Assembly (NCBI GenBank): GCA_020697375.1
Contig: JAJFBJ010000026.1
Coordinates: 1-39,796 of the forward strand
DNA: 39,796 nucleotides
Source: Nitrospira sp.
GTDB taxonomy: Bacteria > Nitrospirota > Nitrospiria > Nitrospirales > Nitrospiraceae
Direction: 5' to 3'
Shown: piece by piece, positions 8,466 to 18,900 of the stretch
Layout: each line of letters opens with the position of its first letter
Numbering within the stretch: the first letter of the stretch is position 1
Made by a program: the position numbers and the translations under genes
Notes under the pieces: generated by a model
Databases searched by the model: none
What the model was told of the DNA's origin: nothing
The model's input: the letters and a program-made list of their open reading frames with translations, nothing else

Positions 8466-8596
8466 CGCCTGCCGCGGGTCCATATCCATTTCACCATCCG
8501 CACGCACGTCGTTTCAATCTTGTCGTCTGCCATCAGCGCGATCCCCCCTAGAACCAGCAGCGTCATCACCAGTGAAAATTCTGTTTGTTCAAACAT
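8462..8596 (-). CDS. 44-residue single-pass membrane protein
   Basis: The ATG at 8596 is preceded by a near-ideal AGGAGG with a 5-6 base spacer, and the frame runs to TAA at 8462. The product has one hydrophobic stretch, residues about 7-22 (FSLVMTLLVLGGIALM), followed by a short soluble tail ending in WIWTRGRR. The positive C-terminal tail suggests it faces the cytoplasm. The stop overlaps the stop of the convergent nuclease gene. No family is recognised. The perfect ribosome site is the main support for calling it real. Confidence 0.5.
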   Translation of the reverse strand: MFEQTEFSLVMTLLVLGGIALMADDKIETTCVRMVKWIWTRGRR

Positions 8597-8745
8597 GTGG
8601 CCCTCCTCTGTGGTGCAGAGAGTAGCCTGGACCTACGGTGGCGAACAGACCACCAGAGGCGGGGAAAGTCTCCGGCCATCAGTTGGGTGAGGAGCGAATG
8701 ACCGGGGAAAATAAGAAGCGCCGGCGTAAAGGTCGCTTGAGGTAG

Positions 8746-8833
<88 letters not shown>

Positions 8834-9044
8834 GCATGGCCAAAAGGACCCGCAGTTTCACATAGTTGGATGTTCATGCGCAAGCCGTTTTCTGTCCAGC
8901 AAAGGGACCCTGTTGTGAATGGCCAGGGAACGATTTGGGATACCTTCCGCAATCACCGACCGAGATTTACGATGCTAGGGCGCGATCGAGATGAGAGTGA
9001 AGGAGGCTTGTATGAGCATGACTGTAAAGAAAAGCCGATCGGCC

Positions 9045-9314
9045 TTACGACTTCGCCGGCCGGTTTCGTTGCTCGTCGTACAGCCGGAGGATCGTGCAGA
9101 GGTGAGCGAATTGTTTACTGATAAACGAAGCCTTCTGCAAGGAGCATCCCTGGGTGATCAGATAATCTCTGACCATTCCAGAGGAAGGCACCACTCGTTG
9201 TTGGTGGACATACAGGACCAAGTCATACAGTCGTTGCCAATCGTCTGGTTGAAGCACGGTATGGGAACAGGCTCGCGAAAACACATGCAGGAGCGCTTTG
9301 GCATGCTGGTCCAT
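9045..9314 (-). CDS. Small conserved-looking protein of unknown function
   Basis: An 89-residue frame with a natural amino-acid mix and alternating hydrophobic positions typical of a small helical protein (ALLHVFSRACSHTVLQ, WQRLYDLVLYVHQQRVV, MVRDYLITQGCSLQKA, ISKQFAHLCTILRLYDEQ). The repeated helix-turn-helix-like spacing could mean a DNA-binding fold, but no family is recognised. AGGAG lies about 11 bases before the ATG at 9314, which is slightly long. A plus-strand frame starting at 9012 with a strong Shine-Dalgarno overlaps it; its composition looks less protein-like, so the minus-strand frame is preferred. Confidence 0.55.
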   Translation of the reverse strand: MDQHAKALLHVFSRACSHTVLQPDDWQRLYDLVLYVHQQRVVPSSGMVRDYLITQGCSLQKASFISKQFAHLCTILRLYDEQRNRPAKS

Positions 9315-9538
9315 GGATGTGAAGTCTCCTCTAGGGTGGTGTGGGAGACTATACGCATGAGCTTGAGAGTGCAGAATCGCTCAAAAGCGTTAATTCGTTC
9401 GTTGAGGCAGGACAACACGATAAGGGTACAGACAGGGAACGCAGATCTCTAGTCAGCAGTCCTGTTGCACAAAAACTCAGTACAAGAGAATTGACGAAAA
9501 ATCGGCAGAGGTCGCAAAAGGGATACTGCGTGGTGGGA

Positions 9539-9748
9539 TCATTCAGGCGGCGCTATCGGGCCGAACCATTCGCCGATATAGGTGACCAGATCTTCATCAG
9601 CCTCTTTGCCTAACTCCTCGACGAATGATTCCGCGCAGATGATGACCTTCACGACCGTAATAGGAGGTTCGTCGGAAGCAGACGGACTGATTGGTCCGCG
9701 GTACCAATAGAATCCGGTTTTTGTCGGCCTGTCTTTCATCCAATCCAT
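9539..9748 (-). CDS. Small hypothetical protein
   Basis: A 69-residue frame beginning MDWMKDRPTKTGFYWYRGP and ending GEWFGPIAPPE. The aromatic motif TGFYWYRG near the start and WFGP near the end give a compact, protein-like composition, and I judge it real. It resembles the short proteins carrying a W...P..G.YW pattern found in many genomes, whose function is unknown. An internal ATG at 9739 is a possible alternative start. It is divergent from the lipopeptide operon, about 150 bases from its first open frame. Confidence 0.55.
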   Translation of the reverse strand: MDWMKDRPTKTGFYWYRGPISPSASDEPPITVVKVIICAESFVEELGKEADEDLVTYIGEWFGPIAPPE

Positions 9749-9894
9749 GCCCAGATCCTACGCCGATCGAGGGATCAGGACAAGGCAAAGAAAACCCATA
9801 GGTGGAACTCTGGCGTAAAAAGCGTGGTGAAAGTTGCGAACTGAACGGGGAGAGAGGGCAATTCCTCTAAGAGCAAGGGAGAGGCAACGAAATC

Positions 9895-9969
9895 ATGTGC
9901 TTGAACGTGCGCCTTTCTGCGACCAGACTCGGACCACATAATGGAGTGAAAAGTGAATCTATTTTGTGA
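9895..9969 (+). CDS. Possible 24-residue leader peptide overlapping the synthetase start
   Basis: A short frame from ATG 9895 to TGA 9967-9969. The last base of its stop is the first base of the synthetase ATG (TGATG at 9967-9971). A purine-rich AAGGGAGAGG lies about 10 bases upstream of 9895, whereas the synthetase start has no useful ribosome site of its own. This arrangement is typical of translational coupling. The peptide is MCLNVRLSATRLGPHNGVKS plus four residues and is not obviously an attenuator: no run of regulatory codons is seen. It may be chance. Confidence 0.3.
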   Translation: MCLNVRLSATRLGPHNGVKSESIL

Positions 9970-12900
9970 TGGAAACCCTGTGCCGTAGACTCAGGCGGTG
10001 CGGTGAGATCCGCAGACGTGCTTCAACAACGCATCGTTTTTGCACGCCTCTCGTTCCCACTGGGGTTGAGCATTTCGTGGTCAGACATTCTCCTGTCACT
10101 ATTCCACCTGCCGAAACACTTCTTGACGTTCTGCGGTGGAGAGCCGAGCGCCAACCAGGCCAGACGGCTTACGTGTTTCTCCGAGACGGGGTACGGCAGA
10201 ATGCCGTCCTGACATACGGAGCACTCTACGCAAAGGCTCGTTCGATCGCCGGATATCTCCACTCTCGATTTACGCCCGGCGACCGGCTCCTCCTGGTATT
10301 CCCCCCCGGGTTGGATTTCGTGCAGGCCTTCTGGGGCGCTCTGTATGCCGGGTTGATTGCCGTGCCGGTTCCCCCCCCGGATGCCTTTCGTTTGGGTCCC
10401 AGTGCCGCACGCCTCCGGAACGTCGCCGAGGATGCTCGGTTCGCCGGGGCCTTGAGCACGAGCCAGATTCTCTCCATGCTTCGACAGCAGGATTCCCACG
10501 GCGGTTCCTTCATGCTGGACCGTTGGATCAGTCTCGACGATGTCGGCTCGCACCCTCTTCCTCTTTCGAACAAGGCATGTCCGCTCTCTGCGACTCTGGC
10601 CTACCTGCAGTACACATCCGGATCTACCTCCGCGCCAAAAGGGGTCATGGTCAGTCATGGGAATATGACGGCTCAAAGCCGCTGTATCACCGATGCCGGC
10701 GGCTACGATACGCATTCCATCACATTGTCCTGGATGCCGCACTTCCATGACTATGGATTGGTGAAGGGTATCATCCAGCCGGCTTGGATCGGACGGCCGT
10801 CCTATCTCATGTCGCCGCTCACATTCCTGAAACGTCCGCTACGCTGGCTTGAAGCCATCCAGCGCTACAAGGTGACGCACAGTGGAGGACCCAACTTCGC
10901 GTACCGCCACTGCGTCGATGCCGTCACGCAGGAAGAAATCGCGACTCTCAATCTCTCTGGTTGGCAGGTCGCGAGCTGCGGAGCGGAACCGATCGCTTCC
11001 GACACCATCGACCGGTTCGCTGATGCGTTCGCTCCGTCAGGATTTACCCGCGAAGCGTTTTACCCTGCCTATGGAATGGCGGAATACACGTTATTGATTT
11101 CACTGAAACGGAAAGGTGTGCCGCCTACCGTGCAGGCGTTGGATCCAGAGGGGTTGGAACAAAGTATGGTTTCCGAGGCCAAGCCTGAAACAGCTTCGCC
11201 TCGGCGGGTGGTCGGATGCGGAATTCCAGTCGGAGACACGAAATTGATCATTGCCCATCCGGAAACCTTGTCTCGTTGTGCCGCTCAGCAGGTCGGTGAA
11301 ATCTGGCTGGCGGGCGCCAGTGCCGCGCAAGGCTATTGGAACAATCCTGATGAAACGGCCCGCACATTTGGCGCGATTCTCCGCGATACCGGCGAAGGGC
11401 CGTTCCTGCGGACCGGCGATCTCGGGTTCATAAAGGAAGGCGAAGTTTTTGTCACCGGGCGTTTGAAAGACCTCCTGATCATTCGGGGCAGAAATTACTA
11501 TCCTCAGGACATCGAGCGTACGGTGGAACAATGCCATGCGCTCTGTCGGGCCGGCGGAGCTGCAGTATTCTCAGTGCCCCAAGCCGATGAAGAAGTCGTT
11601 GTCGCTGTGCAGGAGGTCGAACGTCAGGCGGTGACGCAGGACATCGACGGGCTGGCCGGCGCCATTCGTATTGCGGTATCGGAGGAGCATGACCTCCATG
11701 TTGCTTCCATCCTCTTCATCAAGGCGGGAAGCCTTCCGAAGACCTCAAGCGGAAAGGTGCGACGGCGGGCCTGCCGGGAACAGTTTCTTACGGGGCGGCT
11801 CACGATCATTGGAAAGAGTGAATTGAACCTGCCGATGACGCGAGCCGCCATGGACCCGGTCGAGATGGAAGACCTGCGGACGCTTTCCTTCAATGCAAGA
11901 CAAGAGAAGATATCGGACAACCTGCAAGCGATGATCGCCGCTCGGCTGGGATGCGACCGGAACGCCATTCCCTGCGACCGGCCGGTACATCTTCTAGGGA
12001 TCGATTCGTTGATCGCGGCCGGGGTACTGCACCATGTGGAAGACACATTCAAGGTCGTGCTCTCAATACAGGCGCTGTTGGGAGGCGCAACGATCACCGA
12101 TCTCGCTACGCGGATCGAAGAAAACATGGTTCATCCTGAAAATAAGCCGACGCCTGACATTTCTTTGGATCCGCTGCAAGAAAATCTCTGCCCACTCTCC
12201 GAGAACCAGGCGGCCTTGTGGTTCCTCAGTCAATTCGCCCCGGACAGCGCGGCCGCCAATGTGGCGCTATTAGTACATCTTCCGGCGGGCCTCAATGAAC
12301 CAGCGCTGCAGCGGGCATTCGAACGGCTCGGCGAACGCCATGCGACCCTTCGTACCACCTACGAAACGCAGCAGAACATTCCCGTTCAGCGGATCCATAA
12401 GACTCTGCCTCCGGGTTGGACGAGTATCGACGGCTCAGGATGGGATTGGACGCGTCTTCGCCTGAAGGCACTGGAGGCTGCGGCCGTCCCGTTCGATCTG
12501 CTGCGTGGACCGGTATGGCGCGCTGCTCTCTATCACCGGGAACAGGATTCGTTTCTTCTCCTGGCCGCGCACCATATCGCGGTGGATGGCTGGTCGATGA
12601 ATCTGCTGGTGGCTGACCTCAAGCGGGAATATGAGTCAATTGGAACCGATGGCACTCCCATGGCGGACGAAATCGGCCGGACGCCGGTTCCCTACGGTGA
12701 GTTCGTCGATTGGCACCGAATGTTGCTGGAGGGCGAAGAGGGCCGGCGCCTGTCGCACTATTGGAAAGCACGGCTTGCCGGTGAATTGCCGAGTTATAAC
12801 ATGCTGTACGACCGCCCGCAGACGACCGTTGAGCCAAGCCGCTATGCCTGGCACGCCTTCCATGTCGATAAGAAACTGACGGCACGACTCAAACATTTTG

Positions 12901-15900
12901 CCCGATCGGAAGGCACGACGCTGTATGGCGTCTGTCTGTCGGCGCTTCAAGTCCTGTTGTATCGCTACACGAGCCAAGAAGACACGATGATCGTGACACC
13001 GGTCTTTGGCCGCAGCAGGTCGAGTTTCGCACAGACGGTGGGCGATTTTGTGAATATGCTGGTGTTGCGAGAGACCCTGCAGGAAGACTGCACGGTACGG
13101 TCCCTCCTGACGCAAACGAAACACACGGTGTTGGAGGCGCTCGATCATCAGGACTATCCCTATGCGCGGCTCTGGTCGGATGTTCGGCCCGCGCGTGATC
13201 GGCAGCGCGCTCCGTTGGCGCAGATTCTCTTCGTGCTGCAACCGTTCAAACTCTTGGACGACCTCGAGACGCTCATGAGCACATCGAGCCCATCGTCCAG
13301 GAGAGACGGACCGCCCGGATGGGAAGCCTATGTCATCCCCCAGCAGAGCGGGCAATTTGATCTCTGTATCGAACTGGCGGAGTCGGACCAGGGGTTGACG
13401 GGCTACTTTGAATATAAGGAACCGTTGTTCGCTCCGGACCGGGTGACAGGGATGCAGGAGCATTTTGTGCGCTTGCTGGAAGGCCTCGTGGCCGATCCGA
13501 CAGCGCCCATCGGCCAATTGCCTCTCATGTCCGAGGATGAGCAGCGTGAGACCGTGCTCACATGGGGTCGATCACCGTATCGCGGGAAGACAGGAGAATG
13601 CCTCCATCGCCTGTTCGAGGCGCAGGTCCTAAGGACGCCGGAAGCCGTTGCCGTACGGCAGGAAGGCCTGGTGCTGACCTATCGGGAATTGGACGAGCGA
13701 GCCAATCGGGTCGCCCATTATCTCCGGCGGCGGGGAGTGATGCCTGGTGTGGTCGTCGGATTATGTCTTGAACGGTCGCTGCCTTTGATCGTCGGCATGC
13801 TCGGCATATTGAAGTCCGGCGGCGCCTACCTTCCGCTGGATGCCGACTATCCCACGGAGCGGCTGGAATATATGTTGAGAGACAGCCAGGTCAAGGTGCT
13901 GGTAACTCAGCAAGACCAGCTGGCCCGGTTGCCCGCGACGAATTCCCACACTATTTGTCTCGATTCGGAATGGGAGGCGATTGCGCGGTTTCCGGACAGC
14001 CTGATCGAAGGCACGGACGCATTGCAGAATCTCGCCTATGTGATCTATACCTCTGGTTCCACCGGCCATCCGAAGGGTGTGATGGTCGAACAGCGGTCCA
14101 TCGCCAATTATGTGCAGGCCGTAATCGACCTAGTCGGATTGACGGCGCGGGACCGGGTGCTGCAATTCGCATCGCTAAGTTTCGATACGGCGGCCGAAGA
14201 GATTTTTCCCTGCCTGGCCACGGGAGGGACATTGGTACTGCGCATCCCCGCCATGGTGGAGTCCGTGTCGGAATTCCTGGACCGATGCCGGGAATGGCAA
14301 CTGACGGTGTTGGATTTGCCGACGGCCTATTGGCATGAGGTCGTCATTCGCATGGAATTGGAGCGGATCGCTTTCCCTGAATCCGTAACGACCGTGATTA
14401 TCGGCGGGGAACGTGTCCTCCCCCAGATCGTGCACCGTTGGACCAAACTGGTCGGCCGCACCGTTCGCTTGTTGAATACCTATGGGCCAACGGAAACCAC
14501 GGTCGCAGTCACCTACTCCGACCTCACCGGTCTCGGCATCGACGACGATGTGCCGGGCGATCTCCCGATCGGACGGGCGATCCCTCATGCGTCCGTCTAC
14601 GTACTGGATAGACATCGGCGGCCGGTTCCTGCCGGCGTGGCGGGAGAACTCTATGTCGGTGGGGTGGGGGTCGCGCGGGGATACATGGGGCGGCCGGACC
14701 TTACCGACGAAAGATTCATCCCCGACCCCTTCTCACTTGAGGCTGGCGCAAGGCTCTATCGGACCGGCGACCTCGCGCGCTGGCGTTCCGACGGTCAACT
14801 GGACTATCGAGGTCGCGTGGATCGCCAGGTGAAGATTCGCGGGTTCCGCATCGAATTGGAAGAAATCGAAGCGGTCTTGAACCGGCACCCGGACCTGGAA
14901 CGCGCCGTGGTCGAAGTACGAGAGGATCAACCGGGAGATAAGCGGATCGTGGCTTTCATCGTGCCTCGCCCCCATAACAGTCCGGGTCTGGCGCAACTGC
15001 GCGAACAGCTTCGGCATCAATTACCTGCCCATATGATTCCCTCGTCGTTCATCGAGCTGGAGGCCCTGCCGCTCACGGCGAATGGAAAGGTCGATCGGCG
15101 CGCGCTGGGCATTGCCGATGACAGCCGTGCGAGCAAGGTGGAACTGACCTCCGAATATCGTGCCCCGAGAAATACCATGGAGCACATGCTGGCTGACATC
15201 TGGGGACAGATCCTGCACGTGAAGGATGTCGGAGTGCATGACAATTTCTTCGAGTTGGGCGGCCATTCATTGCTGGCCACGCAGCTGGTGTCGAGAGTCC
15301 AGACCCTGCTTCAGATCACGCTCCCTTTGCGGCAAGTCTTTGCGAATCCCACCATCGCCACCCTGGCGGATGTCATTCAAAAAACGCAGAGCGACGGAAA
15401 ACAGGCGCCGGAGCAAACGGGATGGGTGATCACAAAAGCCTCGCGAGGCGCCTCTCTGCCGCTGTCTTTTGCGCAGGAACGGATGTGGTTCCTCTATCGG
15501 ATGTCGCCGGGGTCTTCCGCGTACAACATTCCGGCCAGCGTGCGCTTGCATGGGCCGCTCAATCGGGCGGCTCTGCGCGGAAGCGTCGATAAACTCGTGC
15601 GGCGCCACGAAGCGCTCAGGACTACCTTCGCCACCGTCGATGGCCAACCGCGCCAGGTCATCCACGACTCATTGGAACCCCGTTGGAGCGAAGAAGATGC
15701 GCGGATGCTCTCAGCGGAGGCGCGCGAGCCACGGGCGCTGGAACTCGCGACAGCCGAGGCTCGTTGTCCATTCAATCTCGAACAGGGCCCGCTGCTGCGC
15801 ATCCTGTTGATTCAGCTGGGAGAAGAAGATCACGTCTTGGTGGTGAGCACGCACCACATCATTTCAGATCAATGGTCCTACGGAATCATCGCTCGCGAGC

Positions 15901-18900
15901 TCGTGAAGTGCTACAACGCGCATTGCGCGAGCAAACCCTTCGCGATCCTGCCCGAACTCAACATACAATATGCCGACTTCGCCCAATGGCAACGTACGTG
16001 GCTCACCGGTCCGGTGCTTGCGAAGCAACTCGCGCACTGGAAGTCCAAGCTGCTCGATCTTCCGGTCTTGACCCTGCCGTCCGACCGGCCGCGACTGCCG
16101 GTCCACTCCTTCAAAGGCGATCATGTGTCCCTGGATCTGTCCTGGACGCTGATGAACCGGCTGAAGCAGCTCAGCGTCCGCGAGGGAGTGACCCTCTACA
16201 TGCTGTTTTTGGCGGGGTTCTTCGGTCTGTTACATCGCCTCACGCAGCAATGTGATCTTGTGATCGGCACGCCTATCGCCAATCGGAACCGTTTGGAAGT
16301 AGAAGGATTGATCGGGACATTCGTGAATACTCTGGTGCTGCGGACGGATGTCACGGGCAATCTGACGTTCCGTGAATTGCTGGCGAAAGTGCGAGACCTG
16401 TCTTTCGATGCCTATGCCCATCAGGACATTCCCTTTGAGAAACTGGTGGAGCAATTGCGGCCGGATCGGGGACAGGGCGGCTTGCCCTTGGTTCAGGTGC
16501 TGTTCAATTTCGCGAATACTCCGTTCGCTCGCACGGAATTTCAGCATCTCTCCTGGACGCCCTATGAAGTGAGCCGCGGGGCCGCGCAGCTGGATCTCGG
16601 CCTCTCCATCGATCCGCTTGCCTCGCGAAAGGCCTACCTGGAATTCAATACGGATCTGTTCGACCGCCCCACCGCCGAACGATGGCTGGCGCAATACCGA
16701 CAATTTATGGAGTCCATTGCGGAACAGCCGGACGAAACCATCGGGCATGTAGCGATTCTCACGGAGCCGGAACGGTATCGAATGCTTTGCGGGTGGAACG
16801 CGACCGAGAGCCAGTTCGATTCAGAGGCCTGTTTCCCGCAGTTGTTCGAAGCTCAAGTCATTCGCACGCCTGATGCCGTTGCGGTGGTGTTCGAAGGCGT
16901 CGAACTGTCCTATGCGGAGCTGAACCGTCGCGCGAACCGGCTGGCGCACCGCTTGCGCGAACAGGGTGTGGGACCGGATGTGGTGGTGCCGATATTCTTG
17001 GACCGGTCACTTGAATTGCTGGTCAGTCTGCTGGCCGTCATGAAAGCCGGCGGCGCCTACCTTCCGTTGATTCCAGGATTGCCATCGCGGAGGCTGGCGA
17101 CCATGATAGAGGCGAGCCAGGCGGCGGTGCTCGTGACCAGTTCAACGCTCGTAGCCGAACTCCCACGTCATCAACTGGGGGTCATCTACATGGATCGCGA
17201 GGCCGAATCGCCGACAAGGTTTTCCGATCACAACCCCTTGCCGGTGGCCGGCCCTCACCATTTGGTCTATGTGCTGTTTACCTCAGGATCGACCGGCCAG
17301 CCGAAGGGGGTGGAGATCGAACACCGGTCCTTAGTGAATTTTCTTCTGTCGATGCTACGCGAACCTGGTATGACAGGACAAGATGTCCTCCTTGCCCTCA
17401 CGCCGCTTTCGTTCGATATCGCGGGGTTGGAATTGTATCTTCCGCTCTTAACGGGCGCGCGCATTCTGCTGGCAAGCCGCCGGCAGAGCATGGACGGGAT
17501 ATGGTTGCAAAGGGAATTGGACCAAGGAGGGGTCACCGTCATGCAGGCGACACCGGCGACCTGGCGGATGGTGCTGCATTCGGGATGGCAGGGAGGACGC
17601 GGAGTGAAGGCGCTCTGTGGCGGCGAATCGTTGCCCCGTGAGCTGGCCCGGGAACTGCTTGCGCGGGCGGGATCTGTCTGGAACCTCTATGGGCCGACTG
17701 AAACCACTATCTGGTCGACGCTGGAACGGGTGCGTACCGCCGAGCGATCCATTCCTCTCGGACGTCCCATTACCAATACCCAGGCATATGTATTGGATTT
17801 CAATCGACAGCCGATGCCGGTCGGCATACCGGGTGAATTGTATATCGGCGGAATGGGGCTTGCCCGTGGATACCGAGGCGCCGCTCAGTTGACCCAGGAG
17901 CGATTCGTCTCCAATCCGTTTCGTGCAGGGGAACGGCTGTATCGCACCGGTGACCAGGTGAAATGGCTGCCGGATGGGCGACTCGATTACGTCGGACGCA
18001 TCGATTTCCAGGTCAAGCTGCGTGGATTCCGGATCGAACTTGGAGAGATCGAAGCGATCCTGACGGGCGAGGCAACCGTCAAACAGGCAGTGGCCATCCT
18101 CCGAGAGGATGCCCCGGGAGACAAACGAATTGTGGCCTACGTAGTGGCGCGAGACGGACAGATCTGCGATACCCAGGTGCTTCGCCACAGGCTGCGTGAG
18201 GTGGTCCCGGATTATATGGTGCCGGCCGCCATCGTGCTTCTTGAGAAATTTCCACTGACAGCGAACGGCAAGGTCGATCGCAGCTCATTCCCCGTCCCGT
18301 CGATGGAGCCGGTCCATGACCAGGCCCAGGTGATTGAGCCGCGCAATCGAATCGAATTACAGCTGGCTGCGATTTGGGAGCAGGTGCTGGAAATTACGCC
18401 CGTCGGCGTCCGTGACAATTTCTTTTCGCTGGGCGGCTATTCCCTGCTGGCGCTGCGGATGTTCGACGCCATCGAACAGACGTTCGGGACACGCCTGCCG
18501 ATGGCGTTGCTTTTTCAGGCGCCGACGATCGAACAGTTGGCGAATGTGCTGGCGGATGAAGGCTGCGGGGTGCGCTGGCGGTCATTGGTCGCGATCCAAC
18601 CGGAGGGCAGCAATCCACCGTTCTTCGCGGTTCCGGGAGTGGGGGGCAATGTGCTGGTGTTTGCGCGCCTGGCCAAGCTGCTGGGAGACGATCAACCGTT
18701 CTATGGATTGCAAGCGCGCGGCCTCGACGGGAAAGAGAAACCGTTTCTGCGAGTGGAGGATATGGCCGCGCATTACATTGACGAAATTCGCTCGATCCAG
18801 CCTCAAGGGCCCTATCTCATCGGAGGAACCTGCACGGGCGGCCTGGCGGCCTATGAGATCGCGCAGCAGCTCGTGGCGCAGGGCGAAGAGGTGATTTTGG

